Source: Candidatus Profundicultor aquiphilus
GTDB taxonomy: Bacteria; Atribacterota; Atribacteria; Atribacterales; Caldatribacteriaceae
NCBI GenBank assembly: GCA_013314795.1
Contig: JABUEZ010000002.1
Location: 1-25,917, forward strand
Reading direction: 5' to 3'
DNA length: 25,917 bases
Below are positions 13,886 to 21,977 of this stretch, piece by piece. A program made the translations under genes and the position numbers. Below the pieces are notes generated by a model that did not search any database, was not told where the DNA came from, and worked only from the letters and a program-made list of their open reading frames with translations. The stretch's first letter is position 1, and the number at the start of each line of letters is the position of its first letter.

Positions 13886-14614
13886 ATGGCGATTTCCCGG
13901 TTCTTAGAAGAATCACGAGTCAATGTGGCCCTGGCGGTCCTGGCGGTTATATTTGTGTTCTTAGCCGCGGTTACAGCCCTTGCCGGAGCAATCACCGCTG
14001 CGCGGGAAGTGATGTCTGGACAGATACCGGTGGGTGGTGGAGGGTTAATTGCCCTCACTGCAGTTTTTGGAATCCTGAGCGCTATTTTTCAGCTTGTGGT
14101 TCTATATCAATGGTCAAGCACCATGAATCAAAATGTGGCCAACACCGAAAAAGTGTTTGCCAGCATCAAAGAACGCCTGGAAGACCCTCTCCGGGGTGAA
14201 GTAGGCTTCTTTCTTAACCGGGTGGGAGAATACAAAATCATTACCTGGCCCTTCTGGGTGTACCTGGTGCTGTACATCATAGGCCTTTTTGCGGGTTGGT
14301 ATTCGTTCCTCTTCAATCTCCTGGGGTTCATCTTCGTGGCCGTATATCTCTCCAGCATTTTTAAGTCAGCCAACAAACTCTCCGACCTCAAGGACCGTAT
14401 TTACCAGTACCTGCAGGAGAAAAAGGGTATTACTCTTCCCGAACGGGTACACCGCATTAAACGGTACAACATCATTCTCTTCATTATCCTCTCGGTCATC
14501 ACCGTCGCCATTTACTGGCTGTACCTCCTCATCAAACTGACTTTAGAAATCAACCGCTACCTGGAGAGCGACGAAAAAGTCCGCACCCAGATAGAGGAAG
14601 CGTTTACCCGCTGA
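13886..14614 (+). CDS. Multi-pass membrane protein of unknown function (DUF4234-like tail)
   Basis: A 242-residue protein with about five to six membrane segments: residues 15-40, a glycine-rich PVGGGGLIALTAVFGILSAIFQLVVLYQW pair, a middle pair around WPFWVYLVLYIIGLFAGWYSFLFNLLGF, and a last helix with VITVAIYWLYLLIKLTLEINRYL. That last segment resembles the terminal segment of DUF4234-type proteins, but I am not certain of the family. Between them are charged helical loops. The open frame is longer upstream (to 13676), but that part overlaps the divergent ABC operon's first gene and its promoter. ATG 13886 follows a run of seven G that can serve as ribosome site. It overlaps the rhomboid start by one base (TGATG), so the two are coupled. 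Confidence 0.7.
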   Translation: MAISRFLEESRVNVALAVLAVIFVFLAAVTALAGAITAAREVMSGQIPVGGGGLIALTAVFGILSAIFQLVVLYQWSSTMNQNVANTEKVFASIKERLEDPLRGEVGFFLNRVGEYKIITWPFWVYLVLYIIGLFAGWYSFLFNLLGFIFVAVYLSSIFKSANKLSDLKDRIYQYLQEKKGITLPERVHRIKRYNIILFIILSVITVAIYWLYLLIKLTLEINRYLESDEKVRTQIEEAFTR

Positions 14615-15528
14615 TGCTCCAGTACCTCATTGCCTTCAATCTGCTTTTCTTTCTGGCCACCGTGATAAGCGGTGGCTTTTCGCTCTCTAATCTTCTTCGC
14701 TGGGGAGCTAAATTTGGACCCCTCATTGCCCATGGAGAATGGCAGAGATTGCTCCTCTGCATTTTTCTCCATGGAAATCTCTGGCATCTTTTCTTTAACC
14801 TTTATGCCCTCTTTCAGTTAGGTCGAATTACCGAAGGAATCTATGGACAGCGAAAATTCCTCATCATTTACCTCTTTTCAGGGGTGATGGGGAGCCTTTT
14901 TTCGTTTTTCTTTAACTTCGACCGGATAGGGGTGGGCGCAAGTGGTGCCATTTTTGGCCTGGCAGGAGTACTTCTCAGCGGGGGGCTCAAATACCGGAAT
15001 ACCTCTTTAAGCCGGCTGGGAATGAGTATTCTTCCCTTTGTCCTCATTAACCTCTTCATCGGTTTCACCGTCCCAGCCATTGATAATGCTGCCCATGTGG
15101 GAGGGCTTCTGGGGGGAATGTTCCTCGGCCTGGTTATCGCACCGGGAACTCCCTGGCAACGCTGGAAGAAATATGCCGAAGAATTGGTTTATTGGGTTTT
15201 CATCGGTGTGCTTGCTTTCGGTATGGTGACGTTTTTCTTTCCGGCGTTTTCACCCGGTAGAGCTTCTATCAACGAGATCATTGCCTTCCACAATCAGGTG
15301 AGGGATGTTCTGCAAAATATCGAAGAAGGTTCCACTCCTTCGCCTTCGGCCATCCAGAATCTGAGACCCCCTGATTCAGAAGCCAGAAAAATCAAGGAAC
15401 TTCTCCTTGCTCTCGCTCGGGAAGAGGGAAATTCGCTGCAGCTCTTCTCCGAAATCGAAGAGCGTTTCACTTCCTGGAGAGAAACGATCATGAAGAAATA
15501 TCAGGGAATTATCACCGAAACGCCGTAG
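14614..15528 (+). CDS. Rhomboid-family intramembrane serine protease
   Basis: A 304-residue protein with six core membrane helices. Catalytic residues are in place: Ser110 in GVGASGAIFG and His161 in NAAHVGGLLGG. The oxyanion and structural motif HxxxxHxxxN (H53, H58, N62) in loop 1/helix 2 matches the bacterial GlpG pattern. Helix 6 continues into GGMFLGLVIAP. A soluble C-terminal part (about 215-304) is amphipathic and charged, with no recognised domain. Rhomboids cut membrane-spanning substrates within the bilayer. A natural candidate partner is the membrane protein encoded immediately upstream, whose stop overlaps this start, but that is a guess. The two split-LysO genes follow 14 bases downstream. 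Confidence 0.92.
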   Translation: MLQYLIAFNLLFFLATVISGGFSLSNLLRWGAKFGPLIAHGEWQRLLLCIFLHGNLWHLFFNLYALFQLGRITEGIYGQRKFLIIYLFSGVMGSLFSFFFNFDRIGVGASGAIFGLAGVLLSGGLKYRNTSLSRLGMSILPFVLINLFIGFTVPAIDNAAHVGGLLGGMFLGLVIAPGTPWQRWKKYAEELVYWVFIGVLAFGMVTFFFPAFSPGRASINEIIAFHNQVRDVLQNIEEGSTPSPSAIQNLRPPDSEARKIKELLLALAREEGNSLQLFSEIEERFTSWRETIMKKYQGIITETP

Positions 15529-15542
15529 GCGCAACAACAACG

Positions 15543-15833
15543 ATGGTACTGATAGTCATCGCTCTCTTTCTTGGCTTTCTCCTGGGAACCATAAAATATG
15601 TTCCCCGAAAAATCGTCAACCTCAGAAATGCCCTGATTAACGGAGGGGTTCTTCTCCTTGTCTTTGGAATGGGAATCAACATTGGTGCCAACTCCCAGAT
15701 TACCAGGAATTTGAAGGCCATCGGCTTTCGGGCCCTGGTTCTCGCTCTTTTGTCCTCCCTGGGAGGAATGCTCGGCGCCTTCCTGATGGAAAGGTACTTT
15801 CAGAAAGCAATGAAGGAGGAAAGCCAAAAATGA
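15543..15833 (+). CDS. LysO-type lysine exporter, N-terminal subunit
   Basis: A 96-residue, three-helix membrane protein corresponding to the N-terminal third of LysO (DUF340). Features are MVLIVIALFLGFLLGTIKYVPRKIVN, a central LINGGVLLLVFGMGINIGANSQI, and RALVLALLSSLGGMLGAFLMERYF. In E. coli these sequences are part of one protein of about 300 residues. Here the frame ends with TGA and the C-terminal part starts in an overlapping frame (ATGA), so it is a genuine two-gene form, not a recent frameshift. The GxGINIGAN and later GVGMELAAN phrases in the partner look like repeats of each other, as expected for inverted-repeat transporters. No good ribosome site precedes the ATG; it probably depends on coupling to the rhomboid gene 14 bases away. 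Confidence 0.75.
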   Translation: MVLIVIALFLGFLLGTIKYVPRKIVNLRNALINGGVLLLVFGMGINIGANSQITRNLKAIGFRALVLALLSSLGGMLGAFLMERYFQKAMKEESQK

Positions 15834-16432
15834 CTCGATATATAGTGCTCAGCCTGTCTCTGGGAATCCTGTGCGGATACTGGAAGATTATACCCTCTTT
15901 TCTTTTACAGCATTTTCACCATCTCGTTGATGTGGCACTCTTTGTTCTGGTCCTTGGAGTAGGCATGGAACTGGCTGCCAATAAAAAGGCATTCCTTGAA
16001 GTTAAAGCCTGGGGATGGCGAATTCTCTTTTTGCCGTTCTCGGGAATGATCGGAAGTCTCGGCGTGAGTTTTCTTGCGGCATTTTTTCTCCCCATTTCCT
16101 GGCCAGAAACAATGGCTGTTGCTTCTGGATTTGGATGGTATTCCTTATCTGGCGCTTTACTGGACCACCTCGCAGGACCTCACCTTGGAGCCACGGCGTT
16201 TCTCGCCAACCTCTTGCGGGAACTCCTGGCTTTTTTGAGTGTGGGAACAGTATTTCGTTATTTCGGTAGCTGGGCTACGGTGGCCTTAGGAGGAGCGACC
16301 ACCATGGACACCACGCTCGGACCAATTGTTCAGGCGAGCACGGGTCGCCTCAGCGCTCTGGCCTTACTGAGCGGTGTCATCCATTCCCTTTTTGTACCAG
16401 TGCTTCTCCCTTTCTGGGTCAGGTTCTTATAA
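15830..16432 (+). CDS. lysO: LysO-type lysine exporter, C-terminal subunit
   Basis: A 200-residue membrane protein matching the LysO/DUF340 core: LVLGVGMELAANKKAF (about 43-58), SGFGWYSLSGALLDH (about 101-115), FLANLLREL and ATTMDTTLGPIVQASTG near the end. LysO exports L-lysine and toxic analogues driven by the ion gradient. Together with the 96-residue protein encoded just upstream it makes a full-length exporter split over two genes. AAGGAGG lies ten bases before the ATG, inside the upstream gene. Its last 14 bases overlap the end of the converging peptide-transporter ATPase gene. It could help dispose of amino acids released by the peptide uptake cluster next door, but that is inference. 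Confidence 0.85.
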   Translation: MTRYIVLSLSLGILCGYWKIIPSFLLQHFHHLVDVALFVLVLGVGMELAANKKAFLEVKAWGWRILFLPFSGMIGSLGVSFLAAFFLPISWPETMAVASGFGWYSLSGALLDHLAGPHLGATAFLANLLRELLAFLSVGTVFRYFGSWATVALGGATTMDTTLGPIVQASTGRLSALALLSGVIHSLFVPVLLPFWVRFL

Positions 16433-17378
16433 GATGGCACTTTACCCAGTGTCCCGGTTCGGCTTCTATCATTTCCGGCTCTTTCTGACTGCACAATTCT
16501 TCCCGTTCGATACAGCGGGGATGAAAAACGCAACCCGAGGGCAGGTTCACCGGGCTGGGAATCTCTCCCCGGGGAATAATTTTTTGGGGTTTGAGTTTTT
16601 CCTCCTGTTCTGAAACCACGGGAATCGAGGAGATGAGCATCCGGGTATAGGGATGTAAGGGTTTTTCAAAAAAGACCCGAGAAGGAGCCAGCTCCATAAT
16701 CCGACCCAAGTACATGATGGCCACCCGATGAGCGATGTTCCGCATCAAACTGAGGTCGTGGGTGATGAAAAGGTACCCCAACCCCCGCTTTTTCTGAATC
16801 TCCACTAGCATATTGATAATCTTGGCCTGAACCGAAACATCCAGCGCAGAGGTGGGTTCATCAAGCACGACAAGCGACGGCTCCACCGCCAGGGCCCGGG
16901 CAATGGCCACCATTTGCTTTTCGCCTCCCCCAAGGGATCGGGGATACTTCGACACATATTCTGGAGGAAGTTCCACCATCTGGAGCAGTTCCTCAATTCT
17001 TTCTTTCATGGTCCCAGGGTTATTTTTCCCATGGATAGAGAGGGGCAAAGCCAGAATATCGCCAATGGAACGCCGGGGATTGAGCGAAGAACCGGGATCC
17101 TGAAATACAATTTGCAACTCCTTTTTCAGTGAAAGTGGCCTTCTCTCATGGGATACAGAAATATCCTGTCCTCGAAAGAGGATTTTTCCCCCTGTGGGGC
17201 TGTACATCCCCATCACGGTATACGCAACAGTGCTTTTCCCTGAACCGGATTCGCCCACCAGGCCCAGGGTTTCCTGAGCGCTCAGAGTAAAGCTCACACC
17301 CTGAACGGCTTTGACCACCCCACGGGTTGTGAAAAAGAATTTGTGCAAATCCTGGACTTCTAGAAGAGGTATACTCAC
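16419..17378 (-). CDS. dppF: Peptide ABC importer ATPase 2 (DppF/OppF type)
   Basis: A 319-residue ATPase: Walker A GESGSGKST (42-50), Q-loop VFQDPGSSLNPR, signature LGGGEKQMVAIARAL, Walker B LVVLDEPTSALDV and an H-loop in THDLS. The signature's usual Ser (LSGG) is Gly, a rare change in this family. The C-terminal oligopeptide domain has the conserved cysteine pattern SGCVFHPRCIEREELC...KCHL, a set recently associated with an iron-sulfur cluster in some Dpp ATPases. I chose GTG 17378, seven bases after AGGAGG and overlapping the preceding stop as GTGA; the frame runs upstream to 17495 but without family similarity. It pairs with the DppD-like ATPase and is the last gene of the operon. Confidence 0.92.
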   Translation of the reverse strand: MSIPLLEVQDLHKFFFTTRGVVKAVQGVSFTLSAQETLGLVGESGSGKSTVAYTVMGMYSPTGGKILFRGQDISVSHERRPLSLKKELQIVFQDPGSSLNPRRSIGDILALPLSIHGKNNPGTMKERIEELLQMVELPPEYVSKYPRSLGGGEKQMVAIARALAVEPSLVVLDEPTSALDVSVQAKIINMLVEIQKKRGLGYLFITHDLSLMRNIAHRVAIMYLGRIMELAPSRVFFEKPLHPYTRMLISSIPVVSEQEEKLKPQKIIPRGEIPSPVNLPSGCVFHPRCIEREELCSQKEPEMIEAEPGHWVKCHLIRT

Positions 17379-18358
17379 TTTCGTTCCTCCTGATAGAGAA
17401 AACAGGCAACGTGATGTGTAGGAGTTCCATAAAGGCGAGGCTTTTCCTGGGAACAAATCGCCATCCGATAAGGACAGCGAGGGTGGAAACGGCATCCCGA
17501 GGGAGGGTCAAAGTAATCGGGAATCCGCCCCGGTATTCCCTCGGCAATTCCCTCACCGGTCAATTTGGGAACACACTTCAAAAGAGCCTGGGTGTAAGGG
17601 TGCAGAGGCTGGGCGAAGAGTTCCTGAGTGCGAGCTTCTTCCACGACGGTACCGGCGTACATCACCCACACCCGCTCAGTCCAGTCCCGGATGACCCCCA
17701 GGGAATGAGAAATAAGAATTACAGCCATTTTTCGCTCTTCTGCCAGGCGATTGATGAGGCGCAGAATCTGGTCCTGAATGGTTACATCGAGAGACGTTCC
17801 CGGTTCATCAGCAATGAGAAGCTCTTTGGGACAGGCCAGGGCCAGAGCAATGCATACCCGCTGGCGCATACCTCCTGAGAGCTGAATCGGGTAATTGGTA
17901 AGAATCCGGGCTGGGTCAGGAAGAGCAACTTCTTCAAGGGCTCGAATGGCCACTTCACGCAAGAAGCGGTGGTCACTTTCCTCTTTTCCGGTAGCATAGC
18001 GGATGGCATCAAAAAGCTGCTCACCAATCGTAAAAACTGGGTTCAGAGCCGCAGTGGGATCCTGGAAGATCATGGCCACTTCCCGGCGCCGCATCCGCTC
18101 CACTTCCCAGGATTCCATCCCCAGAACGTCTTTTCCCTTGAAAATGATCTTTCCTCCTTTGATCACTCCTGGAGGTTGAGGCAGAATCCTCATGATGGTT
18201 TTCATGGTGGTGGTCTTTCCACAACCCGTTTCCCCCACGAGACCCACTCTCTCCTGAGGAGCAACCTGGAAGTTTACCCCATCTAAAACCCGAAGGTATC
18301 CTCCATACACCCGGAAACGAACCGACAGATTCTGAATGTCAAGCAGTGGTTGCGACAT
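17375..18358 (-). CDS. dppD: Peptide ABC importer ATPase 1 (DppD/OppD type)
   Basis: A 327-residue ATPase: Walker A GETGCGKTT (42-50), Q-loop IFQDPTAALNPVFTIGEQL, canonical signature LSGGMRQRV, Walker B LLIADEPGTSLDVT and H-loop ISHSLGVIRD. DEPGTSLD differs from the usual DEPTTALD, but Asp and Glu are intact. The C-terminal domain CRFHPRCPYRMAICSQEKP...VACFL holds the conserved cysteines of the oligo_HPY extension. The ATG follows GGAGG about 11 bases upstream, and three bases separate it from the permease stop. It works with the DppF-like partner as the ATPase pair of the importer on the cytoplasmic face. Confidence 0.94.
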   Translation of the reverse strand: MSQPLLDIQNLSVRFRVYGGYLRVLDGVNFQVAPQERVGLVGETGCGKTTTMKTIMRILPQPPGVIKGGKIIFKGKDVLGMESWEVERMRRREVAMIFQDPTAALNPVFTIGEQLFDAIRYATGKEESDHRFLREVAIRALEEVALPDPARILTNYPIQLSGGMRQRVCIALALACPKELLIADEPGTSLDVTIQDQILRLINRLAEERKMAVILISHSLGVIRDWTERVWVMYAGTVVEEARTQELFAQPLHPYTQALLKCVPKLTGEGIAEGIPGRIPDYFDPPSGCRFHPRCPYRMAICSQEKPRLYGTPTHHVACFLYQEERK

Positions 18359-18361
18359 TTT

Positions 18362-19219
18362 TCAGGCTTCCTCCAGAGAAAAGAGGTCTCCGATGCCATC
18401 ACCCAGAAGATTAAAACCAAGGACAATCAGCATGATGGCCAGTCCTGGAAAGACAGCCATCCACCAGTATTCTGGCAAATATCGCGCCCCATCAGAAACC
18501 ATGGTACCCAGAGCAGGCTTGGGAGGTTGTTCCCCCAACCCCACGAAACTCAACGCAGCTCCGATGAGGATCACCCATCCCATATCAAGAGTCATCTTGG
18601 TGAGAATGGTGGAAACACAGTTGGGAAGAATCTCTCGAAAAAGGATGTGGAACTTACTGGCGCCTAAAAGTTCCGCCGACTGCACAAAGTACTCGTTACG
18701 CAGAGAGGTAGCCATCCCATAAACCAGGCGAGTATACCAGGGCCACCACATCACCGAAACGGCTATCATGGCGTTGGTGAGGTTTGGCTTGAGCACCGAA
18801 GTGATGGCCAGAGCCAGAATAAGTGGCGGCACAGAAAGAAAAATATCGGTAATTCTCATAATGAGGATATCAAGCCACGACTCTTTAAAGTATCCGGCCA
18901 CCAGCCCCAGGGTCACTCCTACCGGAACGACTATGGCCAGAACCACCATTCCCATAAGGAGTGACGAACGAAAGGCAAAAAAGACCCTGCTCAAGATATC
19001 CCGCCCAAAAGCATCGGTCCCAAAAGGATGGGGTAGCGAAGGGGGCTGGTTCGCTTCGCCGTAATTGACATATGGCCCAGCATGCTCAGGATAGGGTGCC
19101 ACCCAGGGGGCAAAGAGTGCCACAAAAACGATCGCACAGACCATGCAGAGCCCTACCACCGATAGAGGGTTACGCGAAAATTTATACCACCATTTTCCCC
19201 ACACAGTCCTTTTCTTCAT
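18362..19219 (-). CDS. dppC: Peptide ABC importer permease (DppC type)
   Basis: A 285-residue permease with an N-terminal basic segment (MKKRTVWGKWWYKFSRNPLSVVG), the OppC N-terminal domain, six membrane helices, PFGTDAFGRDILSRVFFAFRSSLLMG after the first periplasmic loop, and the ATPase-contact EAA-like loop SAELLGASKFHILFREILPN. The end has WVILIGAALSFVGLGEQPPKPALGTM, typical of DppC and OppC. Its ATG abuts the stop of the DppB gene with no gap (TAA-ATG). It forms the channel together with DppB for a peptide, nickel-type or oligosaccharide substrate delivered by the binding protein. Confidence 0.94.
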   Translation of the reverse strand: MKKRTVWGKWWYKFSRNPLSVVGLCMVCAIVFVALFAPWVAPYPEHAGPYVNYGEANQPPSLPHPFGTDAFGRDILSRVFFAFRSSLLMGMVVLAIVVPVGVTLGLVAGYFKESWLDILIMRITDIFLSVPPLILALAITSVLKPNLTNAMIAVSVMWWPWYTRLVYGMATSLRNEYFVQSAELLGASKFHILFREILPNCVSTILTKMTLDMGWVILIGAALSFVGLGEQPPKPALGTMVSDGARYLPEYWWMAVFPGLAIMLIVLGFNLLGDGIGDLFSLEEA

Positions 19220-20227
19220 TTATTCTTCCCTCGCCACCAGACGAATTCTCGGATCGAGATATGCCACCAGCAAGTCCACCACGATGTTGACCACGGTGAA
19301 CACAATCCCCAGCACCATCACCACGGCCACAATGGCTTCCACGTCTTTGCGCAACATGACGTTAATTCCGTAACGGGAAATACCGGGCCAGTTGAAGAGT
19401 AGCTCCACCAGGAAGGCATTCCCAATGAGCGAGGCGAAATCAAGTCCCAGAATGGAAACCGTGGGAATCACCGAGGGCTTGAAGAGGTACTTGGAAAAAA
19501 CTACCCGCTCTGGAATGCCATAAGCTCGAGCTGCTCCCACATAATCCTTCTTGGCATTTTCCAGCATGCTGGATCTCGTGATTCGGGCCTCCTGGAAAAG
19601 ACCACCCAAAGAGAGGCTGATCCCTGGAAGAATAAGGTGTTTCAGCGCATCCCAAAAGGAAGCCAAATTCCCGGTAAAGAGGCTATCGAGCGTCAAAAGA
19701 CCGGTAATCCGGGGAGGGTAGGACATACCGGGAGTCAACCGACCAATGGTGGGAAAAATTTCGTAGTACATTCCAAAAACCAAAAGCAAAACAATGGCCA
19801 CTACAAAAGCCGGCGTGGCAATCCCCAGGTAAGAAAGAACCCGAACCACGTTATCCACCCAGGTATTGGCATACCGGGCCGATATCACCCCAAGAAGCAA
19901 TCCAAAAAAAGTCATGAAAAGACCGGCAAAAAAAGCCAGTTCCAGGGTGGCCGGTAGAAATTCTTTGATATCCTCAATAACCGGACGACGGGTAAAAAGT
20001 GACTCCCCAAAGTCACCCTGCAACACCGACTTCAACCAGTAAGCATATTGAACATAGATGGGTTTATCAAGATGTAAGCGGGCCCTCAGCGCATCAACCG
20101 CTTCCTGAGTAGCCCGGGGGCCAAGCGCTGCCCGGGCGGGGTCTCCAGGAACCAGACGGGCAATGATGAAAACCACAATCGATAATCCAATGAGTACAAA
20201 AAGCGAATATCCCAACCGCCGCACCAA
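19220..20227 (-). CDS. dppB: Peptide ABC importer permease (DppB type)
   Basis: A 335-residue permease. The start is LGYSLFVLIGLSIVVFIIARLVPGDPARAALG, the DppB hallmark (RLxPGDP). Next come LKSVLQGDFGESLFTRRPV, six helices, the coupling loop GAARAYGIPERVVFSKYLFKPSVIP and a C-terminal FNWPGISRYGINVMLRKDVEAIVAVVMV. The frame begins with TTG at 20227, with GTG three bases later as alternative, and no strong ribosome site is visible. It follows the binding-protein gene across a 103-base gap containing a terminator-like hairpin, so it is probably expressed below the binding protein. It assembles with DppC. Confidence 0.93.
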   Translation of the reverse strand: MVRRLGYSLFVLIGLSIVVFIIARLVPGDPARAALGPRATQEAVDALRARLHLDKPIYVQYAYWLKSVLQGDFGESLFTRRPVIEDIKEFLPATLELAFFAGLFMTFFGLLLGVISARYANTWVDNVVRVLSYLGIATPAFVVAIVLLLVFGMYYEIFPTIGRLTPGMSYPPRITGLLTLDSLFTGNLASFWDALKHLILPGISLSLGGLFQEARITRSSMLENAKKDYVGAARAYGIPERVVFSKYLFKPSVIPTVSILGLDFASLIGNAFLVELLFNWPGISRYGINVMLRKDVEAIVAVVMVLGIVFTVVNIVVDLLVAYLDPRIRLVAREE

Positions 20228-20270
20228 GTACCGAGAAAAATTCGTCCCTTTTCCTCACCTGATTTTTTTC

Positions 20271-20303
20271 AAAAAAAGAGGGCTCCTTTCCAGAGCCCCC
20301 TCT
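20271..20303 (-). terminator. Attenuating terminator between peptide-binding protein and permease genes
   Basis: On the minus strand a GC-rich stem (GAGG...GCTC pairing with GAGC...CCTC across 20278-20302, two-base bulge, seven-base loop) is followed directly by seven T (20277 to 20271). This has the full form of an intrinsic terminator, though the downstream genes clearly belong to the operon. It should stop a fraction of transcripts. Confidence 0.8.
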
Positions 20304-20330
20304 TCCAAACCATATTGTAACGGGAGAATA

Positions 20331-21962
20331 TCACTTCCGCAAGAGTTCGTCCCTCTTTTCCGGATAAACCTTGATATCCGGCATGTAGTGATTGTATCCC
20401 ATCACCGGGTTAACCTTTTCACCCTTTTCGGCTCTCTCTGCCGGTATCCAGTCAATATAAGCATCCTGGTAAGCATAGTTTTCCGGCTGGTCAATGAGGA
20501 AAAGGGACGGACAGAGGTCCACCACATAGTCCTGGATTTTCCGGTACTTGGCGAAACGCTCCTCGTCGTTGACCGTGGCAATGGCGTCTTCGGTCATCTG
20601 ATCCAGTTCTTTGTCCTGCAACCACTCGGTCTGTTCCCAGGTGCCCGCCGAAGAAGAATGATACTTGGACTGGAGCATCGAACCCGCTTCTGCATAGTGA
20701 GGCGAAACAAAAATGAGGTACATATTGGCTGTTGTCTCAGGTTTAGCCACTTCTTCCATAATCTTCATCCACGGCGTCTTGATCACATTGACGGTGATCC
20801 CCAGTTCACTGGCGTTGGACTGGATCAGAAGAGCCACTTTCTCCTCGTCGGGGACTTCCGCACACCATACGAGATCCACCGGATACTTATCGAGTTCATT
20901 CGCGTACTTGGACTGAGCCAGTTCTTCCTTGGCCTTCTCGATGTTCCTCTTGTACTGGTAGACTTCGGGATTATGCCCTGGCAGGATAAAGGAAACCGGC
21001 CCCTGTGCCTGTCGCGCTCCAGGGAAAATCTGATTGGCGATGGCATCGTAATCCACGATATAGGCCAGGGCCCTGCGGAAGTGGACATCGTCTGTAGGCG
21101 GTTTTTGCGTATGCATCATGCAGTAGAAGGTACTGCCACCAAAGAGCTTGGCCACCTTTATCCCTTCGATTTTACTCACCGCATCATAGAACTCCGCCGG
21201 CTGACGGAAATCGGAAATCTCCAACTCTCTCTTTTTCACCAGAGTCCGAACGGTGGCCGTCTCAGTGGTACCGATAAACTTGAACTCATCAGGTGCATTG
21301 GCATCAAAGGGCTTCCAGTAATCAGGAAATCTCACTGCGTGGAGGTACTCCTCCATTTTCATCTCTTTGACCATGTAGGGTCCAGAACCGGCGTCATGGG
21401 TAAGGAGCCAGTTCATTCCATAATCACCGTATTCACCATATTCACCAGTCTTTTCGGCATGAGCCAGAACCTCATCCTTATTGAGGACATAGAGGCGCAC
21501 CAGGGCATAAAGAAAAGGACCGAAGGGTTTTTTCAGCGTGAAACGGACCGTATAGTCATCAACGGCTTCCACTTTGTCGATAATGGGTTTAAAGATATAG
21601 CTATATCCCTGCCCGATGGCCAAAAGCCTTTCCATACTGAAGACCACGTCTTCGGCTTTTAACTCCTCTCCGTTATGGAATTTCACTCCCTGACGGAGAT
21701 GAAACGTGTAAGTCAGATGGTCCTCCGACACCTCCCAGGAAGTGGCCAGGTGCGGCACAATTTCCCCATCATAGGTGGGGAAAACCAGTGTATCATAGAG
21801 GTTAGCCAGAGAAACCGAACTCGAAAAGTCGTTACCCACCGCCGGGTCAAGATACGTGGGCCAGGCTTCGGTAAAACGGACAATTTTCTGAGACTGGGCA
21901 AATGCTACACTTCCGGCTAAAAATACAAGAGCGAAACAGAATACCAACCATTTTCCTCTCAT
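20331..21962 (-). CDS. Peptide ABC importer substrate-binding protein (SBP_bac_5, DppA/OppA type)
   Basis: A 543-residue binding protein of family 5. The signal peptide ends near AFA-Q23. The mature part begins with the family pattern FTEAWPTYLDPAVGNDFSSSVSLANLYDTLVF, then LATSWEVSEDHLTYTFHLRQGVKFHNGEELKAEDVVFSMERL (about 75-115) and VDDYTVRFTLKKP. The size suits a dipeptide or oligopeptide binder, but this family also binds sugars, nickel and other solutes. No cysteine lipobox is present, so it is free or loosely attached outside. It sits directly after the two metalloenzyme genes (15-base gap), with GGGAGGG as ribosome site, and before the permeases. It captures the substrate that the cluster imports. 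Confidence 0.92.
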   Translation of the reverse strand: MRGKWLVFCFALVFLAGSVAFAQSQKIVRFTEAWPTYLDPAVGNDFSSSVSLANLYDTLVFPTYDGEIVPHLATSWEVSEDHLTYTFHLRQGVKFHNGEELKAEDVVFSMERLLAIGQGYSYIFKPIIDKVEAVDDYTVRFTLKKPFGPFLYALVRLYVLNKDEVLAHAEKTGEYGEYGDYGMNWLLTHDAGSGPYMVKEMKMEEYLHAVRFPDYWKPFDANAPDEFKFIGTTETATVRTLVKKRELEISDFRQPAEFYDAVSKIEGIKVAKLFGGSTFYCMMHTQKPPTDDVHFRRALAYIVDYDAIANQIFPGARQAQGPVSFILPGHNPEVYQYKRNIEKAKEELAQSKYANELDKYPVDLVWCAEVPDEEKVALLIQSNASELGITVNVIKTPWMKIMEEVAKPETTANMYLIFVSPHYAEAGSMLQSKYHSSSAGTWEQTEWLQDKELDQMTEDAIATVNDEERFAKYRKIQDYVVDLCPSLFLIDQPENYAYQDAYIDWIPAERAEKGEKVNPVMGYNHYMPDIKVYPEKRDELLRK

Positions 21963-21977
21963 TTTCTATCCCTCCCC

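Noticed and set aside
15528..15850. Frameshift splitting a single lysO gene
   Set aside because: Each half has its own start, the overlap is a neat ATGA, and a ribosome site precedes the second half; two-gene LysO forms are known.
20163..21662. Plus-strand open frame of 499 codons
   Set aside because: It lies antisense to the peptide-binding protein and DppB genes; it has no ribosome site or family similarity and looks like a codon-bias shadow.
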